The notes: generated by a model from the letters alone, not told the origin. A stretch of DNA of 16,854 bases from Candidatus Moraniibacteriota bacterium (GCA_018400055.1 JAGYNK010000081.1:1-16854), one strand, 5' to 3'; positions 7,321 to 15,155 are shown, counted from the first letter of the stretch. A program made the numbers and translations.

Positions 7321-8730
7321 ATGAAGAAATCAGAATTATTTTTTAGCGCCATTCAAGTTCCCGCCGATTTTTTAATGATAGTGCTGGCCGCCGTAAGCGC
7401 TTTTCTTATCAGAGATATTCCGCAAATTTTAGCGCTGAAAGCAAAATTATATGATTTCCCTTTTGAGAGCTATATGAAAATCATTTTGATTGTAGCTCCG
7501 TTTTTTATTTTGATTTACGCGATGGAAGGTCTGTATGACATACGGGCTACCAGAAAATTTTGGAAAGACGCTCTGAAAGTTTTCGCGGCTACTTCCATTG
7601 GCTTATTCATTATCATCGTGGCCATATTCTTAAAACGGGAATGGTTTTCTTCTCGCTTCATAATTTTAGCCGGCTGGGCTTTGGCAATCTTTTATGTTGT
7701 TTTCGCCAGATTGATTTTGCATTATATTCAAAAATGGCTTTTGAAAAATAAAGGTATCGGAGTGCATCGCGTTCTTTTAATTGGCAGGAATGGAAAAATG
7801 AAACGGATAAAAGATTTAATAAAAAGAAAGCCCGGACTGGGATATAAAATAGTGGAAGCGATTGGCACGGCTCACTTAAAAATGATAAAAAAAATAAAAA
7901 AGCAGAAGGGGATAGATGAGATTATTCTTTGCGAACCCTCCATACCGGATGATGAACTGGAAAAACTGATTGACTTTTGCGCCATTAACAATATTGCTTA
8001 TAAATTTATCCCGACCACTTTGCAAACTTCCCGATTTGAGACAGGCGTTTTAAACGGAGATCCGATTATTGAAATAAAGCATACGCCGTTGGACGGTTGG
8101 GGAAAAATCATTAAAAGAGTTTTTGATATCGTCGGATCTCTTATTTTAATAATTCTTTTTTCTCCCATTATGATAATAACGGCTATTCTTATTAAACTGG
8201 AAGACCGAAAAGCTCCTGTAATTTATAAAAATGAAAGAATAGGCAGTGACGGAGAAAAAATTATCGTTTACAAATTTCGTTATATGAAATGGGCGCATTG
8301 TATCAATAAAGACAATGCCAATCTTAAAAAAGCGCTGGATTATGAAAAGCAATTGATTAAAAAAATGAGTGTCCGCCAAGGTCCGCTTTATAAAATCAAA
8401 AATGATCCGCGCAAAACCAAAGTGGGAAAAATTATTGAACGCTATTCCATTGATGAGCTTCCGCAATTTTTCAATGTTTTGAAAGGGGATATGAGCCTGG
8501 CGGGGCCTCGCCCGCATCAAAAGAGGGAAGTGGAAAAATATCGGGAATATCATCGTCGCTTACTAACCATTAAACCCGGGATAAGCGGCTTGGCGCAAAT
8601 ATCCGGACGCTCAGATCTCAATTTTGAAGATGAATATAAAATGGATTTGTATTACATTGAAAACTGGTCGCTTTGGCTGGATATTCAAATTTGCCTAAAA
8701 ACCGTCGGAGTGCTTTTTAAAAGAAGATAA
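7321..8730 (+). CDS. Polyprenyl-phosphate sugar-1-phosphate transferase (WbaP/WcaJ type)
   Basis: The membrane enzyme that starts glycan assembly by moving a sugar-1-phosphate from a nucleotide sugar onto undecaprenyl-phosphate. The 469 residues hold four N-terminal helices (about 13-30, 52-68, 84-104, 113-132) and a Rossmann-like middle domain from 148 (HRVLLIGRNGKMKRIKDLI). Then comes the membrane-reentrant helix (about 264-292, with S281-P282) and the catalytic domain. Visible catalytic signatures are YKFRYM (317-322), SIDELPQFFNVLKGDMSLAGPRP (376-398; D378-E379 is the catalytic pair) and KPGISGLAQISGR (418-430). Length is normal for the long WbaP/WcaJ class. KFRYM replaces the usual KFRSM, and a lysine-rich stretch separates it from the DE motif. 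The donor sugar cannot be told from sequence. It lies in the middle of the glycosyltransferase genes, as expected of the priming enzyme. Confidence 0.93.
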   Translation: MKKSELFFSAIQVPADFLMIVLAAVSAFLIRDIPQILALKAKLYDFPFESYMKIILIVAPFFILIYAMEGLYDIRATRKFWKDALKVFAATSIGLFIIIVAIFLKREWFSSRFIILAGWALAIFYVVFARLILHYIQKWLLKNKGIGVHRVLLIGRNGKMKRIKDLIKRKPGLGYKIVEAIGTAHLKMIKKIKKQKGIDEIILCEPSIPDDELEKLIDFCAINNIAYKFIPTTLQTSRFETGVLNGDPIIEIKHTPLDGWGKIIKRVFDIVGSLILIILFSPIMIITAILIKLEDRKAPVIYKNERIGSDGEKIIVYKFRYMKWAHCINKDNANLKKALDYEKQLIKKMSVRQGPLYKIKNDPRKTKVGKIIERYSIDELPQFFNVLKGDMSLAGPRPHQKREVEKYREYHRRLLTIKPGISGLAQISGRSDLNFEDEYKMDLYYIENWSLWLDIQICLKTVGVLFKRR

Positions 8731-8792
8731 AGTTTCCGAATCCGATTAGCGCTCCTTAAAATAAATTTTTAAAATAAATCTTATTTATAATT

Positions 8793-8816
8793 ATACAGTA
8801 TTCCAGTATACTGTAT
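8793..8816. promoter_or_regulatory. Perfect 9-bp inverted repeat, possible operator
   Basis: ATACAGTAT (8793-8801), spacer TCCAGT, then ATACTGTAT (8808-8816), an exact inverse. It is too AT-rich, and lacks a long T-tract, for a convincing terminator of the upstream gene. A weak promoter TTTATA-N17-TATACT (8784-8812) overlaps it, so it could bind a dimeric regulator. No regulator gene is visible in the window. Confidence 0.35.
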
Positions 8817-8833
8817 AAAAAATATTACATTTA

Positions 8834-8974
8834 TGCCAAAAGGCAAAAACTAAAAAATCGGGAATTCTACTTGGCAAGAATTACCCCTTTTCCAAATCTA
8901 CTAAAAAATTTTAGCAGATTCAGATAAGAGATAAAACTTGCACAAAACACCGGAATTTAATTCGGTGTTTTTAT
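8834..8974 (+). ncRNA. Candidate structured RNA between two glycan operons
   Basis: Four hairpins in succession: TGCC/GGCA (8834-8845); GGGAATTC with GAATTACCC (8860-8886); AATCTACTAAAA with TTTTAGCAGATT (8895-8920, one mismatch); and a terminator (8944-8974). A weak promoter lies just upstream (8784-8812). There is no open frame beyond the six-codon ATG at 8833 (MPKGKN). It could be a small RNA, an attenuated leader or just terminator debris. It matches no RNA family I recognise. Confidence 0.3.
8944..8974 (+). terminator. Rho-independent terminator
   Basis: AAAACACCG (8944-8952) pairs perfectly with CGGTGTTTT (8963-8971), with a run of T at 8968-8972 before ATAT. A run of A precedes the stem, so it may work in both directions. 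It separates the sugar-transferase unit from the operon starting at 9083. Confidence 0.75.
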
Positions 8975-9046
8975 ATTTCCAAATGTCCGTATAACCACAT
9001 AAGGACACGAAAATAAAAATCCCATAATATTTTTTAATAATCCAGC

Positions 9047-9076
9047 TTTACTAAAAGAAAGAAATTAGTGTATGAT
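9047..9076 (+). promoter_or_regulatory. Promoter of the GT4-Wzz-GT4 operon (probably leaderless)
   Basis: TTTACT (9047-9052), an 18-nt spacer and TATGAT (9071-9076), with 6 nt to the ATG at 9083. Same geometry as the promoter at 3907-3936. Confidence 0.6.
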
Positions 9077-9082
9077 TGAAAT

Positions 9083-10177
9083 ATGAAAATTGCTTTAGCT
9101 CATGATTATTTGGTTCAGTATGGAGGCGCGGAAAGGGTATTGGAATGCTTTACCGAGCTTTTTCCTTATGCTCCCATTTACACCATCGTTTATGACAAAA
9201 AATTGATGCACGGAGTGCTGGAAAATAAAGATATCCGCACTTCTTTTCTTCAAAAATTTCCCTTGGCGCGAAAAAATCACAGAATCTTTCCGTTGCTTAT
9301 GCCTTTGGCGATAGAGCAGTTTGATTTTTCCAAATATGACATAGTTCTTTCCGATTCGGCCAGTTATGCCAAAGGAATCATTACTCATCCCCAAACCTTG
9401 CATATTTGCTATATGCATACGCCTATGCGCTACGCTTGGGATGATTGCCAAAAATATACCGAAGATTTCGGATTTCCCAAAATAATAAAAAAAATGGTGC
9501 CTTTTGCCATGAATTACCTTCGCCTTTGGGACAAGGCTAGCGCTGATCGGGTGGATAAATTTATCGCCAATTCCAATTTTGTTTCCAGAAGAATCAAAAA
9601 ATACTATCGCAAAAAATCAATCGTGATTAATCCCCCCGTAGCCATTGATAAATTTTACCTGAGTCCGAAAAGAAAAGATTATTTTTTAATGGTGGGACGG
9701 CTAATTGCCTATAAACGGCACGACATCGCCATAAAAGCTTTTAATGCATTAAAGTTGCCTTTAAAAATCATTGGACGCGGACCGGAAATAAAAAGACTTA
9801 GAAAAATGGCTGGACCCAATATTGAATTTCTAGAGAGAGTTTCCGATGAAGAGCTTCCCCAATATTACGCTGAATGCCGAGCTTTTATTTTTCCCCAAGA
9901 AGAAGATTTCGGCATAGTGGCCATAGAGGCTATGGCCTCCGGAAGGCCATTAATCGCTTATCGCGGAGGGGATATTCAGGAACATATGGAAGAAGGAAAA
10001 ACCGCCATATTTTTCAATCGGCAAGAACCGGAAGATATTATAAACTCCGTTAAAAAATTTCATGATGCGGATTATGATCCGGAGTACATCAGAGCTAAAG
10101 CGCTTAAATTTGACAGGGAGATTTTTAAAGCTAAAATAAAGGAATATATTGAAAAAGAATTAAAATTATGGAATTAA
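9083..10177 (+). CDS. GT4 glycosyltransferase, WbaZ-like
   Basis: A 364-residue GT-B enzyme. The N-terminal half begins MKIALAHDYLVQYGGAERVL with the GGAERV acceptor loop at 14-19. It carries CYMHTPMRYAWDD at 109-121, a signature of the WbaZ-like GT4 group (O-antigen mannosyltransferases). The C-terminal half starts near 198 (KDYFLMVGRLIAYKRHD) and has donor-phosphate residues K211-R212. The retaining EX7E motif is complete: E274-DFGIVAI-E282, followed by AMASGRPLIAYRGG. A mannose or related donor is suggested by family resemblance only. Full length. The start codon follows a -10 box by 6 nt and has no Shine-Dalgarno. Its last 10 nt overlap the next gene, making it the first gene of a three-gene operon. 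Confidence 0.9.
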   Translation: MKIALAHDYLVQYGGAERVLECFTELFPYAPIYTIVYDKKLMHGVLENKDIRTSFLQKFPLARKNHRIFPLLMPLAIEQFDFSKYDIVLSDSASYAKGIITHPQTLHICYMHTPMRYAWDDCQKYTEDFGFPKIIKKMVPFAMNYLRLWDKASADRVDKFIANSNFVSRRIKKYYRKKSIVINPPVAIDKFYLSPKRKDYFLMVGRLIAYKRHDIAIKAFNALKLPLKIIGRGPEIKRLRKMAGPNIEFLERVSDEELPQYYAECRAFIFPQEEDFGIVAIEAMASGRPLIAYRGGDIQEHMEEGKTAIFFNRQEPEDIINSVKKFHDADYDPEYIRAKALKFDREIFKAKIKEYIEKELKLWN

Positions 10178-10749
10178 AAGAATATTTAGCGATTTTTAAA
10201 AAACATTTCAGTTTTTTTATGCTGGTCGCCATTGTTTCCGCTGCCGTTTTTGTCGCTTTTCAATTTTCCAAACCTTTTCCCTATAAAGCTTCACTGGCTT
10301 TGAACATAACTCGGGAAAAGTCCCAAAAAACCGATGACTATAAATATGATAATTTTTATCGTCTTCAAGCGGACGAAAAATTTGCCAACACGGTTGTCAG
10401 TTGGATGGCTTTGCCAAGAATAATAAATGATATTTGCGCGGACGCCGAAACTGAAAGCGATAAAAAGTTTAAAGCCAAACTTCTTTCCTCGCAAGCGATT
10501 GAAATAATTTATACCGCTCCCGATACGGAAACAGCGCGGAAACTTTCTGTTTCTGCGGTTAAAATCTTGAACAGGGAAACGGCGGAATTAAATAAATTTT
10601 CAGAAAATGAAGACTGGTTTAAAATTTTAAGCAGCGAGTCGGTAATCAGCGCCAATCATTTTAATTTACCATGGTCAATAATACTGGGCCTGTTGATTGG
10701 AATTTTTTTGGGATTTTGGTCTGTGCTTATTAAACATTATTTAGAATGA
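10168..10749 (+). CDS. Wzz-like chain-length/co-polymerase membrane protein
   Basis: A 193-residue protein with the Wzz layout: a short cytoplasmic N-terminus (MELKEYLAIFKKH), helix 1 at about 14-33, an extracytoplasmic domain (34-168), and helix 2 at about 169-187 preceded by NLPWS. Wzz proteins control the length of surface polysaccharide made by Wzy. The loop here is only about 135 residues, well short of the ~250 of classical Wzz. No tyrosine-kinase domain follows, so it resembles the short KpsE/CapA-like or CPR versions. It overlaps the previous gene by 10 nt and the next by 4 nt (ATGA), so translation is probably coupled. No Wzy polymerase or Wzx flippase is visible nearby. It could be a co-polymerase subunit with a different partner. 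Confidence 0.75.
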   Translation: MELKEYLAIFKKHFSFFMLVAIVSAAVFVAFQFSKPFPYKASLALNITREKSQKTDDYKYDNFYRLQADEKFANTVVSWMALPRIINDICADAETESDKKFKAKLLSSQAIEIIYTAPDTETARKLSVSAVKILNRETAELNKFSENEDWFKILSSESVISANHFNLPWSIILGLLIGIFLGFWSVLIKHYLE

Positions 10750-11894
10750 AAATTGGAGTAGATATAAGATGCCTAACGGTAGGAAGGAGGACGGGAGTGG
10801 AGGAATATGCTATTAACCTCTTGGAGAATTTGTTTTGCAAAGATAAAGATAATGAGTACATTCTTTTTTTGAATTCTTTTAAAAAGCCCGCCGCCGATCT
10901 AAACTGGATAAAAAAATATTCCAATGTCAAATTGAAATTTTTTCGCTTTCCTAATAAGTTGCTCAATTTATTTTTTTGGTATTTTCGCTGGCCTAAAATT
11001 GATAAACTTTTGGGCGGAGTGGATATTTTTTTCGCGCCCAACATTAATTTTATCGCAGTTTCAAATAAAGCCAAATTAGTTCTGACGGTCCATGATATTT
11101 CTTTTGAATACTGTCCGGAAACTTTTTCCCTAAAAAGAAAAATCTGGCATTTTTTCATTAATCCCAAAGAATTGGCTCAAAGGGCGGATAAGATAATAGC
11201 CATTTCCAAATCCACAAAAGACGATTTGGTCAATTTCTATAAAATCAAAGAGAGTAAAATAACTGTTGTGCATAATGGAATATCGGACAAATTTAAAATT
11301 ATTGACCGCAATGATTTAAAACTGGTTCAGGTAAAAGAAAGATATAAGCTACCCTATAAATTTATCTTGTATCTCGGAACCATTGAGCCGCGGAAAAATA
11401 TAGTAGGCGCATTAAGAGCTTACAACATCCTAAGAAAAGAAGAAAAGCGACTGGGGGATTATAAAATGGTTATTGCCGGAGCAGAAGGCTGGAAATCAAA
11501 GAAGATATTTACTGAGATTGAAAAATCTCCTTTTAATAAAGATATAATTTTTACGGGAATTATTAAAGACGAAGATAAACCTTTTTTCTATAATCTGGCT
11601 TCCTTGTTTGTTTATCCCTCTTTTTTTGAAGGATTTGGGTTTCCTCCTTTGGAGGCTATGAAATGCGGTGTTCCGGTTATAGTTTCTCATTCTTCCTCAT
11701 TGCCCGAAGTGGTTAACTCCGCCGGAATCCTAATTGATCCCGATAAGCCGGATGAAATTTATCAGGCAATGAAAGAAATTTTATTAAATAAAAGTTTCAA
11801 AGAAAAACTTTCGGAAAAAGGGCTAAAACAATCCAAAAAATTCAATTGGAGAAAGACGGCCGAAGAATTTCTTGCTATTCTGAATAAAGCCTAG
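10746..11894 (+). CDS. GT4 glycosyltransferase
   Basis: A 382-residue GT-B enzyme opening MKIGVDIRCLTVGRRTGVEEYA, with the acceptor-side glycine loop at 13-19 and VHDISF at 115-120. The donor half has the phosphate-binding GTIEPRKN (211-218, R216/K217). A complete EX7E motif is present, E295-GFGFPPL-E303, followed by AMKCGVPVIVS and LPEVV. This is the classic retaining GT4 pattern of capsule and O-antigen mannosyl- or glucosyltransferases; the actual sugar is not readable. It starts at ATGA overlapping the Wzz-like stop codon, so it is the third gene of the operon. No independent ribosome binding site is visible. The transcript probably ends in the repeat-like DNA downstream, but no clear terminator is present. 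Confidence 0.92.
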   Translation: MKIGVDIRCLTVGRRTGVEEYAINLLENLFCKDKDNEYILFLNSFKKPAADLNWIKKYSNVKLKFFRFPNKLLNLFFWYFRWPKIDKLLGGVDIFFAPNINFIAVSNKAKLVLTVHDISFEYCPETFSLKRKIWHFFINPKELAQRADKIIAISKSTKDDLVNFYKIKESKITVVHNGISDKFKIIDRNDLKLVQVKERYKLPYKFILYLGTIEPRKNIVGALRAYNILRKEEKRLGDYKMVIAGAEGWKSKKIFTEIEKSPFNKDIIFTGIIKDEDKPFFYNLASLFVYPSFFEGFGFPPLEAMKCGVPVIVSHSSSLPEVVNSAGILIDPDKPDEIYQAMKEILLNKSFKEKLSEKGLKQSKKFNWRKTAEEFLAILNKA

Positions 11895-11917
11895 AGAAAT
11901 TAAGAATCTCGCTATTT

Positions 11918-12078
11918 AAAGCGCTAGCTTTCATTTGTATTTTATATCTCTATCCGGTGGTAGACAGGCAATTCTATTTAATTCGCGCTAGCAATATAAT
12001 ATAATGAGATTGCCATGTTGTTTTCAACTTATCGCAGTGAAAAGAATCTTTTAATTTTCCTATCATTTAAATCCGGAT
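11918..12078. repeat. Degenerate repeat debris between operons
   Basis: GTAGACAGGCAATTC (11960-11974) echoes GGCAGACAGGCAATCCC near the window start. GAGATTGCCATG...TTATCGCAGTGA (12006-12040) looks like a decayed ATTGCC...GCAATGA palindrome. AAAGC-GCTA-GCTTT (11918-11931) is a weak hairpin after the operon. TATAAT at 11995-12000 has no good -35. No coding potential seen. Confidence 0.4.
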
Positions 12079-12894
12079 ATGCAAAATAAGAATTATTTTA
12101 ATTTACTGGGCGTTAAAATTGATAATTTAACCAAAAAAGAAATACTTGAAAAAGTAAACTGTTTTTTAAATGAAAAAAAATTTCATCAAATCGCGACAAT
12201 TAATCCCGAGTTTGTTTTACTGGCGCAAAAAGACAAAGAATTTAAAAAAATATTAAATAACTGTGATCTGAATATTGCGGACGGGTTCGGCATAAAATTG
12301 GCTTTTTGGAAAAACGGGAAAAATTTAAAATCCAGAATGACCGGAATAGATTTGATGCTGGAAATATTAAAAATAGCCGAACAAAATAAATACAGCATTT
12401 TTTTAGCGGCCAATAAAAATGGTTTGAGTAATTGGCAAGAAACCCGCGCCGCAATTTTAAAAATTTATCCCAATTTGAAAATTAACGGCGCCGATTTAGA
12501 TTTACAATCTGTCATTCCCGTCCCGTATCAAGTACAGAATAAGCTCCGGCAGAAATCCGGAGAATTTTCTAGAACTGTAAACTTCATCCTAGATTCCCGC
12601 TTTCGCGGGAATGACATAAGTAGTATTACTAATTACGATATACTATTTTGCAACTTTGGCGCGCCGTATCAGGAAAAGTTTATTAATTCGCTAAAAAATG
12701 GTAATATAAAACTGGCTATGGGAGTAGGCGGCAGTTTTGATTTTATAACGGGAGAAATAAAGCGCGCACCGCTCTGGTTAAGGAATATTGGAATGGAATG
12801 GTTGTGGCGTTTAATTTTACAGCCGCGAAGATTCAAAAGGATTTTCAATTCGGTGATGGTTTTTTTGTGGAAAATAATTTTTGGAAAAATATGA
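12079..12894 (+). CDS. WecG/TagA/CpsF family glycosyltransferase (GT26) with in-frame repeat insertion
   Basis: A 271-residue enzyme of the family that adds N-acetylmannosamine-type sugars to polyprenyl-diphosphate-linked acceptors (TagA in teichoic acid, WecG in common antigen). Family signatures: ATINPEF (39-45), ADGFGI (67-72; D68 is the equivalent of the catalytic Asp), TGIDLM (88-93), NFGAPYQEKF (192-201), GVGGSFDFITG, then RAPLWLRNIGMEWLWRLILQPRR near the C-terminus (family usually GLEW). Residues 145-179 are foreign to the family and encoded by a palindromic repeat (12511-12615). They fall between the loop after PNLKINGADLD and the strand NYDILFCNFGAP. Removing them gives about 236 residues, the normal length. 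The insert is in frame and all visible catalytic motifs survive, so the protein may still work. It ends with an ATGA overlap with the next gene. Confidence 0.92.
   Translation: MQNKNYFNLLGVKIDNLTKKEILEKVNCFLNEKKFHQIATINPEFVLLAQKDKEFKKILNNCDLNIADGFGIKLAFWKNGKNLKSRMTGIDLMLEILKIAEQNKYSIFLAANKNGLSNWQETRAAILKIYPNLKINGADLDLQSVIPVPYQVQNKLRQKSGEFSRTVNFILDSRFRGNDISSITNYDILFCNFGAPYQEKFINSLKNGNIKLAMGVGGSFDFITGEIKRAPLWLRNIGMEWLWRLILQPRRFKRIFNSVMVFLWKIIFGKI
12511..12615 (+). repeat. 105-bp palindromic element inserted in frame in the WecG-like gene
   Basis: GTCATTCCCG (12511-12520) and CGGGAATGAC (12606-12615) are exact inverses. The element is exactly 35 codons and begins on a codon boundary (codon 145). 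It encodes VIPVPY...NFILDSRFRGND, the LDSRFRGND peptide signature commonly left by this class of bacterial repeat. An inner hairpin CTCCGG/CCGGAG lies at 12544-12562. Confidence 0.9.
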
Positions 12895-13499
12895 AAAAAC
12901 AAGTTTTAACTATTCATGGAGGAGAATTTTTTGACTCATACGAAGAGTATTTAGATTTCTTAAAAAATTATCCGTCAAAGCTAGATAGATTGTTAAAGAA
13001 AAATAAATGGAAAAATAATTTACAGGATGATTTGGGAGGAAACTGGGAAGTAATTAGTCCTCAGATGCCAAATTATCAAAATGCCAAATATCTAGAATGG
13101 AAAATTTGGTTTGAGAAATTTTTTCCTTTCCTGAGAAACGATATTATTTTAATTGGCAGTTCACTGGGTGGAACATTTTTGGCAAAATATCTTTCGGAAA
13201 ATAATTTTCCGATTAAAATTATGGCTGTTTATTTAATGGCGGCTCCGTTTAATGATAATGATAGAGATATTGAGCACACATTAGGGGATTTTAAGCTGCC
13301 ACCATCATTAAAAAAATTTGAAAATCAATCAAAAAAAATTTTTCTCTGTCATTCTAAGGACGATCCAGTAGTTCCTTTTTCTGATTTGGAAAAATATTTC
13401 CAAGCACTTCCGAAGGCGAAAAAAATTATTTTTAAAGATCGCGGACATTTTAATCAGGAACATTTTCCGGAAATTGTGAAAAAAATTAAAAACAGTTGA
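12891..13499 (+). CDS. Small alpha/beta hydrolase, RBBP9/YdeN-like
   Basis: A 202-residue serine hydrolase fold. MKKQVLTIHGGEFF gives the first strand and oxyanion region. ILIGSSLGG has the nucleophile elbow G89-S-S91-L-G93, DDPVVPFSD the acid (D157 or D158), and RGHFNQEHF the catalytic His186. The chain is close to the compact RBBP9/YdeN family (about 190 residues). Substrate unknown; relatives are poorly characterised esterases. The ATG at 12891 overlaps the preceding stop as ATGA and gives a protein beginning at the first hydrolase strand. The same frame is open up to an ATG at 12798, but that would add 31 residues encoded entirely inside the glycosyltransferase gene, so it is rejected. 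Translation is probably coupled to the gene upstream. gltX follows after 15 nt. Confidence 0.85.
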   Translation: MKKQVLTIHGGEFFDSYEEYLDFLKNYPSKLDRLLKKNKWKNNLQDDLGGNWEVISPQMPNYQNAKYLEWKIWFEKFFPFLRNDIILIGSSLGGTFLAKYLSENNFPIKIMAVYLMAAPFNDNDRDIEHTLGDFKLPPSLKKFENQSKKIFLCHSKDDPVVPFSDLEKYFQALPKAKKIIFKDRGHFNQEHFPEIVKKIKNS

Positions 13500-13514
13500 A
13501 TAAGTAATATAATT

Positions 13515-15137
13515 ATGAATAAAAATCTTAAGCCAATTCGTGTTCGCTTTGCGCCGTCACCGACGGGAGAACTTCATATTGGAGGATTAAGAACAGCTTT
13601 AACTGATTTTTTGTTTGCCAGAAAAAATGGCGGTCAGTTTATTTTACGCATAGAAGATACTGATCAAAAGCGTTTAGTCCCGGGATCAGCCGAGAGAATG
13701 ATTAAGTCTTTGAAATGGGCTGGAATCAAAATTGATGAAGGAGTAACTTTGCAGAAATTTCCAATTTCCAATCCGTCTGACAGACGAACGGATTTTCAAT
13801 TTTCAAATAAATCTAAAATTTCAGATTCTGAAATCCAAAAAAATAAAACGCGCGATACGCGATACGCGATACTTGAAAAAGGAGATTGTGGTCCCTATAC
13901 GCAATCCAAGCGATTGGATATTTATAAAAAATATGCGCAGCGATTATTAAATGAAGGCAAAGCTTATTACTGTTTTTGCACTCCGGAAAGATTGGAAAAA
14001 ATGCGTAAAGAGCAGCAGGAAAACAAGCAAGCGCCAAAATATGATCGGCATTGTCTGAAATTATCTCAAAAAGAAATTGAAGAAAAAATAAAAAACGGCG
14101 AAAAATACACCGTGCGATTTAAAATTCCCGAAGGAAAAACTTTTTTTAAAGATTTGGTTTATGGAAAAATAGAAGTGGATAATTCTACTTTAGATGACCA
14201 AATAATTTTAAAAGCGGACGGATTTCCCACTTACCATTTGGCAGTGGTAGTGGATGATTATTTAATGAAAATTTCTCATGTTTTTCGCGGAGCGGAATGG
14301 CTTTCCAGCACACCCAAGCATATTTTGTTATATCAAGCCTTTGGCTGGGAGAAAGATATACCGCAGTTTTGCCATATGCCCAATATTCTTAATAAAAATC
14401 GCCAGAAACTTTCCAAGAGAGAAGGAAGCGTAAGTGTGGAAGATTTTCGCCAACAAGGTTATCCGCCGCAAGCTGTAATTAATTTTATCGCGCTTCTGGG
14501 CTGGAATCCGAAAACCGAACAGGAAATTTTTACTTTGCCGGAATTAATTGATCAATTTGATATAACTAAAATGAACAGGGCGGGCGGAGTTTTTGACCTT
14601 GACCGCTTGAATTGGATTAGCGCGCAACATATTAAAAAAATGCCACTGGACGAACTATATGAAAAAGTCTTGCCTTTTTTGAGAGAAAAAGATTTTTATA
14701 AAACATGGAATATGGAACATAAAACATGGAACGATCAAAAGAAGACAGAATATATCAAGAAAATTTTAATGGTAGAGAGAGAACGATTGGATAAATTTAC
14801 GCAAGTAGGGGAGAACAACCTATTCTTTTTTAGTAATGAAATTAAAGTAACCGCTGACGATATGCGCTGGAAAGATTCTAGTGATGAAAATACTCAAAAA
14901 TATTTAGAACAAGCCGGTGACATTTTAGAAAGTATTTCTGAAAAAAATTGGACTAAAGAAAATTTAGAAAAAATATTATTGGAATCCGCCGGAGAAAATA
15001 GGGGAGACTTGCTTTTTCCTTTACGGGCGGCTCTAACTGGACAAAAAACCTCTCCTTCTCCTTTTGAGGTGGCTTGGATTTTAGGTCAAAAAGAAACACT
15101 TAGGAGAATTTCAATGAGCATTAAAGAAATAAAATAA
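13515..15137 (+). CDS. gltX: Glutamyl-tRNA synthetase with in-frame insertions
   Basis: Charges tRNA-Glu with glutamate in the cytoplasm. Class I signatures: RFAPSPTGELHIGGLRTAL (11-29, HIGH motif as HIGG) and KLSKREGSVSVEDF (KMSKS motif, DNA about 14407-14448). YCFCTPERL with C153/C155 and YDRHC downstream form a possible zinc site; RGAEWLSSTPKH is the usual mid-domain signature. The C-terminal helical anticodon-binding domain ends with GPxxAL-like FPLRAALTGQKTSPS. At 540 residues it is longer than most bacterial GluRS (about 465-500). The excess is largely residues 77-122, between KIDEG and CGPYTQSKRLDIY, where relatives have only a few residues. A second repeat patch (YKTWNMEHKTWN) lies near residues 396-406. 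Whether it also charges tRNA-Gln, as in bacteria lacking GlnRS, cannot be judged here. Confidence 0.95.
   Translation: MNKNLKPIRVRFAPSPTGELHIGGLRTALTDFLFARKNGGQFILRIEDTDQKRLVPGSAERMIKSLKWAGIKIDEGVTLQKFPISNPSDRRTDFQFSNKSKISDSEIQKNKTRDTRYAILEKGDCGPYTQSKRLDIYKKYAQRLLNEGKAYYCFCTPERLEKMRKEQQENKQAPKYDRHCLKLSQKEIEEKIKNGEKYTVRFKIPEGKTFFKDLVYGKIEVDNSTLDDQIILKADGFPTYHLAVVVDDYLMKISHVFRGAEWLSSTPKHILLYQAFGWEKDIPQFCHMPNILNKNRQKLSKREGSVSVEDFRQQGYPPQAVINFIALLGWNPKTEQEIFTLPELIDQFDITKMNRAGGVFDLDRLNWISAQHIKKMPLDELYEKVLPFLREKDFYKTWNMEHKTWNDQKKTEYIKKILMVERERLDKFTQVGENNLFFFSNEIKVTADDMRWKDSSDENTQKYLEQAGDILESISEKNWTKENLEKILLESAGENRGDLLFPLRAALTGQKTSPSPFEVAWILGQKETLRRISMSIKEIK
13743..13880 (+). repeat. Repeat-rich in-frame insertion in gltX
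   Basis: About 46 codons absent from typical GluRS. It contains doubled AATTTCC units (13766 region), a compact palindrome CGTCTG-A-CAGACG (13774-13786) overlapping AATCCGT/ACGGATT (13770-13776/13788-13794), and three exact tandem CGCGATA heptamers (13851-13871). It encodes a polar, probably unstructured loop. The boundaries are estimated from family expectation. Confidence 0.75.
14702..14732 (+). repeat. Short AACATGGAA repeat patch in gltX
   Basis: AACATGGAA (14702-14710), ATGGAACAT (14712-14720) and AACATGGAAC (14723-14732) form a near-tandem array encoding KTWNMEHKTWN in the C-terminal domain. The unit resembles simple ATGGAACAT repeats rather than conserved GluRS sequence. Confidence 0.55.
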
Positions 15138-15155
15138 AAATAAGATTTCAGAATG

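Noticed and set aside
8145..8553. Minus-strand open frame of 135 codons
   Set aside because: It is complementary to the conserved catalytic region of the sugar-phosphate transferase and is a shadow of it.
8731..9046. tRNA gene or 6S RNA in the gap
   Set aside because: No cloverleaf or GTTCRA-type T-arm is visible, and the hairpins do not form the single long bubbled stem of 6S RNA.
12798..12890. Upstream start for the hydrolase adding 31 residues
   Set aside because: The added part lies entirely inside the WecG-like gene, does not fit the hydrolase fold, and the ATGA overlap at 12891 gives a natural start.
13508..13513. TATAAT just before gltX as a promoter
   Set aside because: It ends 1 nt before the ATG, so transcription would start inside the gene. 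The 15-nt gap suggests gltX is read from upstream.
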